From positions 39,504,164 through 39,568,163 of the forward strand of contig CP092874.1 in the NCBI GenBank assembly GCA_030710605.1: DNA of 64,000 bases, written 5' to 3'. Source of the stretch: Cordylochernes scorpioides. Lineage: Eukaryota > Arthropoda > Arachnida > Pseudoscorpiones > Chernetidae. A program made the position numbers and the translations under genes. The notes beneath the pieces are model-generated. The model did no database searches. It saw nothing but the letters and a program-made list of their open reading frames with translations, and was not told where the DNA came from. Below, one piece after another: positions 41,768-51,379 of this stretch (the stretch's first letter is position 1; each line of letters opens with the position of its first letter).

Positions 41768-42075
41768 TGTTAAAAGTCGTAACATACACTATGTAAATAT
41801 ATCTTTTGAATGTATGACTGGAAATGTAGATTTTCTATTGAATGTGTGAATTATTATTATGTAAATTTCCCTTTGTATAAAACTTAGCCGTGTTGTTGAA
41901 ATAAAGAGTTTCTTAGTAGAGCGAGAGCTTTACGTGTGTAGCCGCTGGTTTTTGTCTTCGTTATTTTCTTTTCTTGCTTGATCACCTGAGGCAGCCCAAA
42001 CTACATCAAAACTTTAGGTCAAAGTTTTACTTGTTAAGAGGAGGTTTCTTCAATCTGACCTCGCGTACCTTAACA
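41768..42075 (+). repeat. BEL 3' LTR
   Basis: 308 bp, preceded by a purine tract (gaaaagaaaggtggggttg). About 1.6 percent different from the 5' LTR by eye. Confidence 0.9.
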
Positions 42076-42080
42076 GCTTC

Positions 42081-42530
42081 TTTTTTAAAAAATGTAAAAC
42101 CAAAAAGCGTTAGTTCCAGCCTTTTATCGCTTGGCGCCGCACTGGTCGCGACGATAAATGAATTTGATTGGTTAATAATTTTACACATTTAAAAGATGAA
42201 TGTTTGTTTGTTTACACGATGAATGTTTTTAACAGATAAGATTATCCAATCGCCGTGAAACTTTAGAAAGTTATTTACTATACTACTGGGAAGATTTCTG
42301 CCTTGAATTTGATTTGAAATAAATATTTGTTGCAATTTTATTTGCAAATATCTACTTTCACTCGCAAGCAGCGCCTCTCGGGGTATCTGGTGAAATTACA
42401 TTTATAAATTGTAAAAATGCTAAAATATGTTCCAAGTTTAATAAATCTAATATTTAATTTGAGGATTTAGTAATATAATATTCCAATGACGTAAAAAAAC
42501 TTGGCATTTAATTATATTAATACTAGCGGA
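42081..42530 (+). repeat. Family D repeat, right part of split copy
   Basis: Continues from the left part: ccaaaaagcgttagttccag, ttatcgcttggcgccgcac, ctcgcaagcagcgcctctcg, then the AT-rich trailing module. It ends at the next Helitron. Confidence 0.7.
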
Positions 42531-42532
42531 CG

Positions 42533-43026
42533 TACCCGGCTTCGCCCGGGTTTTACCCGAGTAAAGGTTGGCCAACGAAACTCTCGATAAAGTGAACATT
42601 TTTTTCCCGGTCCCTTGAAAAATACTCGATAAGTTGAATAAAATCAATATTAATTGGTTCCCTCGGTAATTGGAAGTTAAAGGAATAGTATATTGCCTTG
42701 GAATTGTATCATTATTCTTGTCTCAAATGATTTGCCGTGTCATCCTGAATTTTGTCTTTCCTAATTTTCTACATTACAAAATCATCGTATCATCATGATA
42801 ATATTTAGAGCAGATTGTTGAATTATAACAGATAAATTAGAATATTTATCTTGATTATTTCTAGGCGAAAAGTTATTTCAAAAATTTTATTTGCTAGAAA
42901 CCTTCCCAGTACTATACTAAATAACTTCCCAAAGTTTCATGGCGATCCAATGAGTGGTTTGGTCAGGCATAAAGGACAAACAAACAAACAAACAGACACA
43001 CATACATTCATTTTTATATATATAGA
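42533..43026 (-). mobile_element. Helitron family C, complete copy (494 bp)
   Basis: CTAG at 42533-42536, hairpin cccggcttcgcccggg, body with ctagaaaccttcccagtac and ggtcaggcataaaggac, and 5' end TCTATATATATAAAAATG at 43026. A clean reference copy for family C. Confidence 0.88.
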
Positions 43027-43241
43027 TATATTTTAAAAATATATCTTATTTAAATTTAATAAATGTTTCCAAAAAAATATGTGTTTCAAAAATATATTTA
43101 AATGCATATAACAATATTTATATACGTTTATAAATATATATATATAGGTGGATTGGATGTTTTCTAGAATCGTTCAAACAAATGTTCGTTAGGCAAACTT
43201 TTACTCGGGTAAAAACCGGGCGAAGCCGGGTATATTCGCGA
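43027..43241 (+). mobile_element. Degenerate Helitron 3' fragment
   Basis: Parallel to 31978-32242, with hairpin accgggcgaagccgggt but no CTAG. 43242-43525 is AT-rich with nothing recognised. Confidence 0.6.
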
Positions 43242-43525
43242 ATTTTTAACGGCGCTAATTGTCAACATTTGATAAACTTATAAATTGCCAACTTAGCCAC
43301 CAAGTTTCACTATGACACATCTAAAAAAGAAAATTATATCTTTCCATATAATATAATCCTTTACGTTATTTTTTATCAAAAATATTAATAGAATGATTAA
43401 GCAATATTTTAGGGCAAATTATTGAAGGGTATCTTTAATTTTTATTTTAAGAATAAAATTACTATTTTAATATATAATGTTCTCATTTTGAATATCTGGA
43501 TATGTTTTACCTATTTTATAGATTA

Positions 43526-44023
43526 CTAGCGGACGTACCCGGCTTCGCCCGGGTTTTACCCGAGTAAATGTTTGTCTAACGAATCTTTCGATAAAGTGAA
43601 CATTTTTTTCCGGTCCCTTGAAAAATACTCGATAAGTTGAATAAAATCAATATTAATTGGTTCCCTCGGTAATTGGAAGTTAAAGGAATAGTATCTTGCC
43701 TTGGAATTGTATCATTATTCTTGTCTCAAATAAATTGCCGTGTCATCCTGAATTTTGTCTTTCCTAATTTTCTACATTACAAAATCATCGTATCATCATG
43801 ATAATATTTAGAGCAGATTGTTGAATTATAACAGATAAATTAGAATATTTATCTTGATTATTTTAAAGCGAAAAGTTATTTCAAAAATTTTATTTGCTAG
43901 AAACCTTCCCAGTACTATACTAAATAACTTCCCAAACTTTCATGGCGTTCCAATGAGTGGTTTGGTCAGGCATAAAGGACAAACAGACTCACACACACAT
44001 ACATTCATTTATATATATATAGA
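43526..44023 (-). mobile_element. Helitron family C, complete copy
   Basis: CTAG at 43526-43529, hairpin intact, and 5' end TCTATATATATATAAATG at 44023. Nearly the same as the copy at 42533. Confidence 0.88.
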
Positions 44024-44055
44024 TATTTACATTATATTTCTATTATTATTATATA

Positions 44056-44755
44056 CTAGCGGACGTACCCGGCTTCGCCCGGGTTTTACCCGAGTAAAGG
44101 TTTGTCTAACGAATCTCTCGATAAAGTGAACATTTTTTCCCGGTCCCTTGAAAAATACTCGATAAGTTGAATAAAATCAATATTAATTGGTTCCCTCGGT
44201 AATTGGAAGTTAAAGGAATAGTATCTTGCCTTGGAATTGTATCATTATTCTTGTATGGACGTACCCGGCTTCGCCCGGGTTTTACCCGAGTAAAGGTTTG
44301 TCTAACGAATCTCTCAATAAAGTGAACATTTTTTCCCGGTCCCTTGAAAAATACTCGATAAGTTGAATAAAATCAATATTAATTGGTTCCCTCGGTAATT
44401 GGAAGTTAAAGGAATAGTATCTTGCCTTGGAATTGTATCATTATTCTTGTCTCAAATAAATTGCCGTGTCATCCTGAATTTTGTCTTTCCTAATTTTCTA
44501 CATTACAAAATCATCGTATCATCATGATAATATTTAGAGCAGATTGTTGAATTATAACAGATAAATTAGAATATTTATCTTGATTATTTTAAAGCGAAAA
44601 GTTATTTCAAAAATTTTATTTGCTAGAAACCTTCCCAGTACTATACTAAATAACTTCCTAAAGTTTCATGGCGTTCCAATGAGTGGTTTGGTCAGGCATA
44701 AAAGACAAACAGACACACACACACACACACATACATTCATTTTTATATATATAGA
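44056..44755 (-). mobile_element. Helitron family C with duplicated 3' end
   Basis: CTAG at 44056-44059, then about 190 bp, then a second 3' end starting tatggacgtacccggcttcg at about 44252 without CTAG, then the normal body and 5' end at 44755. The junction is the same as in the 33370 copy. Gypsy-3 is inserted three bases beyond its 5' tip. Confidence 0.88.
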
Positions 44756-44758
44756 TAT

Positions 44759-45049
44759 TGTAATGTTTTACTTGTCAAGCCCGATTTTTACAAGACAAGA
44801 GAATATTTAAGGCAAAAGAAAACTCTTACTTTACTTTCTTCACCTATATATCTATATATTAAATAGTAAACCAACAAAGAGAGCTATATATTAAATAGTA
44901 AACAAACAAAGAGAGCATAGAAAAGAATAAGTCTCGTGGCCACGCTGCCTCGCATGGGTTACATCCACAGGTAGTGACGTCAGAGCTCCAGGGTTGCCGA
45001 GCCAGCAATTTCGCGACAATATTATGCAAACATCTCAAGGTATGCGACA
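44759..45049 (-). repeat. Gypsy-3 3' LTR
   Basis: 291 bp (TGT...ACA). It carries a 32-bp tandem duplication (tatatattaaatagtaaac ... caaagagag) missing from the 5' LTR. A purine tract (ggaggggga on the minus strand) adjoins it. Confidence 0.9.
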
Positions 45050-45072
45050 GACTCCCCCTCCATGACCTCTCA

Positions 45073-47276
45073 TCACTCCTGTGATGGGACTCCTGGTGGT
45101 CTATGATGAAATTTAATGATGTTGGTGATGTGGGCACTCTGGGTTCCTCGTTCCGATTCATAAAGGACATATTTAACATATTTAGTGCGCAGACGGTATT
45201 TATGGCGCTGTTTGTTATTATTCTCCGTTTCAATTCCAAGGAGTTGTAAGCCCAATTCCTCGTCAGCAGGCACTATTGGTACTGTTCCCTTCCATTTATA
45301 CCATGGAGAGCATCCCAGATAGGTATTATGATGTCTATTGTGATAATTGACGGCTGCCTCCAAGCAACATTTCCATCCTTTAGGAAACTGTGGATAGCAC
45401 TCCATGAAGGTCTTAATTTCCTGAATCACTCTCTCGGCTAGACCATTTCCCGCAGGGTGATAAGGACTGGTATGAAGAAACCTGATTCCCCTTCCTGCGT
45501 CTAGTTGTAAAATTCCCCTCGAGTAAAGGAGGTACCTCTATCGGAAATAATTTTCTTTACATTTTTAAGAACGGGATGGTCCGTAAAGTATTCTTTTAGA
45601 GCTTTACCCGACTGTTTCATACATTTAGCGTATACAATCCGAGTAGCTTCATCAATCACTACTAAAAATGACTGGGTAGAGGCATTGGATTCCGATTTCT
45701 TTTTGAGTTCTGCGAAGTCAACATGAACCGTATGAAATGGAACATGAGATTGAATAGGCAAAATCATCTGATCAGAGGTAGATCTATATTTGGCCTTCAC
45801 CTTCTGACAGGTAGAACACGATTGAACATAACGTCGAATGTCCCCCTTCATATTTCGCCACCAAAATCGATTCTTAATTGTATAATAGGTTCTCCAGAAT
45901 CCCGAGTGGCCACCAGATTTAGGATCATCATGATATAAGTTGAGAATGCTAGGAACCTGTTCAGGAGTCACCAAATAAGATTTTCTTTGTTCGTCGTATT
46001 TTAGCTCTAAAGCTTTATGCTTCAACCAGAACGTCTGTTCATCAGACTTGTCTGGAACGCTTAAACACAATCGTGACAACGCGTCGGCGTCCCTCAGTTC
46101 CTTTCCCGACCGATGATTTATTATGATATTAAAGGAGAGCAGGAATAACTGCCACCTGGCCAAACGGTCTCTAAGTTTTCCACAACTTAAAAGTTGAGTT
46201 AAGGCTCGGTGATCGGTATGCACCACAAAAGGGCGACTCTCCAAGTAGGAACGAAAATGTTTAACAGCTTTTAATACCGCCAAGCACTCTTTCTCGGTAA
46301 CAGAATAATTTTGTTCGGCTTTTGTAAAGGTGTAGGAGTAATAGCCAATCACCCGGAGTTGTTTACATCTTTTTTCCTGGAGGTCCCTTTGATATAAAAT
46401 GGCTCCAGTTCCATAGTAGCTGGCATCCGTTGATAGCTCGAATGGCAATCTCCCATCAGGAACCCTAAGAATTGGTTCCTCAGTAATAAGTGCGATAAGT
46501 TTTTGATAAGCCGTCTCGCATTCAGAATCCCACTCGAAGGTTACATCTTTTCCTTTTAATTTGTCTAATGGTCTTACTATATGAGCATAATCTTTTATAA
46601 AGGCGCGTAAGTGGTTAGTCAATCCGGTGAAACACTGTAAGGACCTCAAATTGTATGGACGTTTCATATTTCGAACCTTTTCGGTAACCTCAGACCTTAT
46701 TTTCTTTGTGTCTCCATCAATAACTCTCCCTAATAAGTCTATGCGAGGGACGCAAAATTGACATTTATCAAGATTTAGCACTAGGCCCGCAGTGTTCAGC
46801 CGTTCAAGAATTTTATGCGTCAAAATGGAGCAATCCTCCTGAGTGTAGCCACCACAACAGATGTCATCGATATATGCTACTACCTTTTCATTTAGTAGGT
46901 CTTCTAGAATTGTAGTCATTATTCTCTGGAACTTAGCTGGAGAATTTTTCCATCCAAACGGAAGCTTTGAAAACTCGTAATGACCAGATGGAGTTACGAA
47001 GGCAGTGTATTTTCGAGTATTTTCTGATATACCAAGTTGCCAGAATCCGTCCTTCAAATCGAGCTTTGAGAAAAAACGACATCCTCCGAACACATTAATA
47101 ATGTCATCTATTCGAGGAAAGGGAAAAAGATCCAAGAGTGTTTCATCGTTAATTTTTCGATAGTCGATACATAATCGATAGTCTCCATTCTTTTTTGGAA
47201 TTACTATGCAAGGAGATGCAAATGCCGAGTTTGATGGTTTAATTATTCCTTCGTTTAGCATCGATCTAATTTTCAT
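45073..47276 (-). pseudogene. Gypsy-3 pol: RT, RNase H, integrase
   Basis: An open frame of 591 codons from 47276, then a stop/frameshift near 45465-45500, continuing at 45429-45073. RT: IPKKNGDYRLCIDYRKIN, SKLDLKDGFWQL, LPFGWKNSPAKFQRI and VVAYIDDICCGG (YIDD at residues 135-138). RNase H: LSTDASYYGTGAILYQ, TEKECLAVLKA, HTDHRALTQLL, DADALSR. Integrase: HHCC finger (DPKSGGHSGFWR ... CSTCQ), VDFAELK, IISDRGTSFTRG, and after the shift the Glu-bearing HPAGNGLAERVIQEI. The long intact RT-RNase H frame suggests modest age. Not expressed as one protein. Confidence 0.92.
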
Positions 47277-47451
47277 ATTTAACCAGTTTCTTTTTGTATT
47301 TTCTAATTGATATGGCTTTGTACTGATAATTCGAAAATTTTCTTGCAGTCCAAAGTCAACTTCAAATTTTGAAATTATTGGAAAAGTCCTTTTGCAAAGG
47401 CTGGGGTATTTGGCTTCGACATCCCTCCTGGTAACGAGGTCCGGGCCAGTT

Positions 47452-47837
47452 TCAGAAAAAAAAACTGATTTGATCTGTAAAGAAGTCCCACTTCAATTTC
47501 AGGGATTTTAACGTAGGCTTACCAATCAACAGATCAAAGGGCATATCTTGGAGGACAATGGCCTGGATTTCGATTGATTGTTCCCCAGCCTCCAAAACCA
47601 GATTAATGGCTTCGGTAGCAGTGAATTTACTATGGTTGATTGTGTTCATTAAAATCTTGGTAGGGTATGTTTTCCACCTATTTTTTGCATTACATTTTTA
47701 TGTATCAGATTGAGAGAAGAAACGCTGTCCAGATAGGCCTTTACCAAGTGAGAGTTTATTGTCACATCAATGAAGGAATGGGGAGAATCACAAATTGAAA
47801 AAAGGGTCGATTTTGACCATGGGACCGGCGAACCCAT
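47452..47837 (-). pseudogene. Gypsy-3 aspartic protease
   Basis: Two pieces in different frames (47649-47837 and 47452-47649). The active-site box expected as DTG reads DSV in KAYLDSVSSLNLIH. The flap and the ILIGxPxL-like motif (LLIGKPTLKSL) survive. The protease is therefore inactive. Confidence 0.75.
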
Positions 47838-47873
47838 ATTCGTCAGTTTTTTGGCAAGAACGAAACATTTCTA

Positions 47874-48796
47874 TCATTCGCCGCCTGGTGTAACCCCGTG
47901 AGTTCTTGCAAGAGTTCTTGCAGATGGCCTGGATTCAGAATAATTCTTTTCCGATATAGGCCTGATGTTCTCCAGGAGTTTGAGTAGATTTTGCTTGCAT
48001 TTAATATTTGCCATGGCCAGTTGCTCCTGCATATACTGGGGAAGTCCATGGATTATCCCAATAATCAATAATTCCTCGCTAAGGCCAGGCATACCAAGTT
48101 GCATCTTTCTTTGCTTCTGGTAAAATATTCCACCAAGGATCCTCCTCGATATCTCCAATTGAAAGCACGGTCGTAACTCACAATTGGATTTTCGTTAAAA
48201 GAACAAATGAATTCTTGCTTCCAATCTTTCCAACAATATTCCTCTTCATCCTGAAATTTGTTGTCGAACCATAATAGAGCCGATCCTGTCAGATAGGATC
48301 GCATTCCATTGATTCTAGCCTCGTCTCCAACCCATCCATTGTTTCCACAAATATTTTCATATACTTTGATCCAAATTTTAGGATCCGCATTTCTTCCATC
48401 AAAGGTAGCCACATCCATTTTAACTGGCCTACCTACTCTAATTTCACTCTTATTTTTAAGAATAAAGTCCGTCATCAAGCGCTGCTGATCCGCCATCGTC
48501 CTGATGAGGCTTTCAATGGTCGAATCTGATAGTTCTTTATCCTCATCTGCCAAGTCTGTTTCTTCATCTTGCATGTCTTGCTCAATAAGTTTAAGCTTAT
48601 CAAATTCTCTATCGGCATACCATTGTATAAGGCTAGGTGGAACACCAACAAATCGGTTTGAATTCTTTTAAAGATAAAATGCCATTGGTTTCTTACCATA
48701 CGGAATGTCAATAATCTCCTCACCAGAGTGGAAACCAAATCCAATCACCTTTTCATCCCTAAAGTATAAGACTATTGATCCTGCCGGCTGCGCCAT
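47874..48796 (-). pseudogene. Gypsy-3 gag, AUG overlapping the primer site
   Basis: The first in-frame ATG (48794-48796) overlaps the primer-binding site: MAQPAGSIVLYFRDEKVIGF. A TAA follows after 42 codons, and the same frame resumes for DMQDEETDLADEDKELSD to 48065 (VKMDVATFDGRNADPKIWI, SALLWFDNKF, WKQEFICSF: gag core). A frameshift near 48150 leads to 47874-48158. No zinc knuckle is seen. Inactive. Confidence 0.75.
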
Positions 48797-48798
48797 TT
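48780..48798 (-). other. Gypsy-3 primer-binding site (tRNA-Ser type)
   Basis: Immediately inside the 5' LTR the minus strand reads TGGCGCAGCCGGCAGGATC, complementary to the 3' end of a tRNA-Ser (CCA plus acceptor stem plus part of the T arm) with about one mismatch. Confidence 0.75.
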
Positions 48799-49060
48799 TG
48801 TAATGTTTTACTTGTCAAGCCCGATTTTTACAAGACAAGAGAATATTTAAGGCAAAAGAAAACTCTTACTTTATTACTTTCTTCACCTATATATCTATAT
48901 ATTAAATAGTAAACCAACAAAGAGAGCTTAGAAAAGAATAAGTCTCGTGGCCACGCGGCCTCGCATGGGTTACATCCACAGGTAGTGACGTCAGAGCTCC
49001 AGGGTTGCCGAGCCAGCAATTTCGCGACAATATTATGCAAACATCTCAAGGTATGCGACA
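48799..49060 (-). repeat. Gypsy-3 5' LTR
   Basis: 262 bp, TGTCGCATACCTTG to CAAGTAAAACATTACA on the minus strand. Confidence 0.9.
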
Positions 49061-49760
49061 TATATCAAATATGATATAAATTTCATTTTTCACGTTTTTT
49101 TTCAAACCATTTAACTTTGTAATATATATATATATGATACATTTTGAATGATAGAAAGTAAATTTCCAGTTTAGCTTTGTTCATAGTTTCTATCTCCCTC
49201 TCATTCCCTTAAATTCAATTTTATGTATGCAAATAAAACCAAAATCTCTAAATTCAATTGTACAATATAAATCTTTTAATATGTAAATTTTAAAGCAGTT
49301 AACATGTATGTAAATTTTGTTTTTGTATAAAAGATTTGGAAAATAAAGAGATGATGATTGAGGTGGAGACAGCCACAAACGACTGCTAATTTTTCACACA
49401 TCTATAGTAGAATTAAATCATATATATATGTGATAAGATCCTGTCGACTTTCAATGTGACAATATAGTGGTAATGATGTGGTGAGGTGAGAAATAATGAA
49501 ACAACAAGTTTGGAAGATGGAACCCAGCAAACCGAGGGAGAGAGGGAGCGCTAGCGGCTGCCACCGCGGAAATGCACGTCTTGTGTGTACCCCACCCCCC
49601 CCCGACTGAGTAAACATAGAACTGAGGTTCCAAGAAAAGGCCCTGCGGTCGCCCCCTTGGAATGTGACTGCTATATCAAGTGACCGGCCTTAGCTGCGTT
49701 CTCTCTCTCTCTCTCTCTCTGGTCGACTGTAGATTTGTTTTATTAATCCTGGAAGAGCAT
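49061..49760. other. Unassigned interval with LTR-like signals and CT microsatellite
   Basis: A TATAAAAG-like box (about 49325), aataaagagatgatgattg, a C9 run near 49590-49604 and (CT)n at about 49707-49730. No ORF is convincing on either strand. It could contain an old LTR but no partner copy is seen in the window. Confidence 0.3.
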
Positions 49761-51379
49761 ATATTATGACATATGGCCCCCGTTGAAGAAGGCTGAACAT
49801 GGTTTAAGTATATTTAAAGCTGGAGAAGCCAGGAATAGAGAAACTAATTTTACAGTTAAAATTAGTTAAGGTAATGGTGATATAGTTTTATGTAAATAAA
49901 ATATTGTATAGTACACAAGTAAATATTATTTACAAGCAGTTTTACAACACCGGGGAGTTTGACATTTAAGGAAATCTTTGAAAATATCCAGGTTATAAAA
50001 GGCTATATACAACAAAATCTAATGTACTATAAGGGAAGTGATATGGAGGAGTGTGAACAACGAGAAGAAGAGTCACATACATATGGTGAAATTCTGAAGA
50101 TCATTAAGACTGGAGAACTCTACACTTTAAGATATTTTTCAGGCGGACATGGCAAGGGGAAACTTGTCATGGGCTTTCTATGCTATAAGTGTAGAGTACG
50201 AGAAATGAGATTGAGGTTGACAATTGTGTGAGCTCAGGACTGAGGTAAATATAAAACTACAAACAATGTTAGAACCTCGGCGAACAGAGCGAGGGGAGAC
50301 TTGCCCTGGGCCGATCTAACTTATCTATGTAGTTACTTGTGTAGCGAGTCCGAGGGAAAAAGTCCCGTGTGTAGGTGAGGAAGTCGAACGGACTTATATT
50401 TAATTTGCGGAAAGTATGCGCGCACAGTGCCAAAAATTGGGACGAGGACTGCGTTGTCCGTTACAAGTGACAAGCTGCTCGGACACGAGGTGTTTGAACC
50501 GTCGTGGGAGCTTGTGCAAGGCGATGATTTCGCGGTGGGTTGAAAGTAAGACCCATGTCTGCGCGAAATGATGACGGACCGGACAAAATCAGCGACGATG
50601 TTTAACGTACCTCCGTGGGAAATATCGGAGGTAGGCTATATCGTGCTGGTTTGGACAATGGACAAACATAGATTTGAAGACAGGGTCCGTGTGGCGAACG
50701 TGTGGCGCGAGAAGAAGAAGCGAACTGTGTCGCTCGATGCAGATTGTTCAAGTGCGAACAAAAAGGGGTTGATAAATATCTAGCAGTTAGTCAATCTGCA
50801 CCCTGTGACGAACACACCATTGGCTAGATGATGTGAGTCGGTGGATAGGCTAGAGATGAACTACGAAATAGATTATCATAAATGAAGGGCGAAGGTTAGG
50901 ATTTTGAAATGACAATATAGAAGTTCGATAATTGATTAATCAATAATTCTCTATAAAGGTCCTGAGCTGGTATAAAGTTAACAAAGTTCTAAGAATGAGA
51001 GGGGCATTAAGGGGAAGATAGATAAGAGTCACCAAGGGTTGGTTGTAAGCAAGGCTCACGCGGTGGTTGGAATTCTTCGACGCCTGAATTACAGGGTGAA
51101 TTTTGAATCGATTATGGAAAGAAATTATTTTTCGTGAGCCGTGCTTACAAGTAGGAGATGTCTATACAAAAGTTTAGGTGCTGGAGGCATATTTTTATAA
51201 ATAATTTGATTATGAAAAATCTATTGTTAATAGTAAAAATCGTAAAGCGTTAATAGGTGGAATTCCTTTTTTTTATGATTTTTTTTAAAGAGTTACGTTA
51301 AAATGGAAATTATTCCCTTATGGACTTAATGACGAATTAAACTACACATACAAACCACAAACAGAAGAAATTTCAACTT
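49761..51379. other. Unassigned interval upstream of the Penelope-like ORF
   Basis: Of higher GC than its neighbours between about 50230 and 50800 (gagcgaggggagacttgccc, cgaacggacttat). The longest ATG frame (49959-50231, 90 aa, MTFKEIFENIQVIKGY) has no recognised domain. It could be a 5' UTR/leader of the downstream element or an unrelated repeat. Confidence 0.3.

Larger units (their letters stand above)
35635..42075 (+). mobile_element. BEL/Pao LTR retrotransposon (decayed)
   Basis: Two 308-bp LTRs, a 5-bp target duplication gctTC (GCTTC at 35630-35634 and 42076-42080) and gag-protease-RT-RNase H-integrase in the plus-strand order expected of BEL/Pao. Multiple frameshifts and stops throughout. 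The leader carries a 25-bp tandem repeat interrupted by a LINE 3' fragment. Confidence 0.92.
44759..49060 (-). mobile_element. Gypsy-3: Ty3/Gypsy element (decayed)
   Basis: Minus-strand element with LTRs of 262 and 291 bp, a serine-tRNA-type primer site, gag, protease and pol. Flanks are A/T-rich (atat / tata), so the target duplication is not decisive. Lesions occur in gag, protease and integrase. Confidence 0.92.

Noticed and set aside
44759-49061. Exact 4-bp target duplication for Gypsy-3
   Set aside because: Flanks are atat and tata; A/T-rich ambiguity prevents a firm call.
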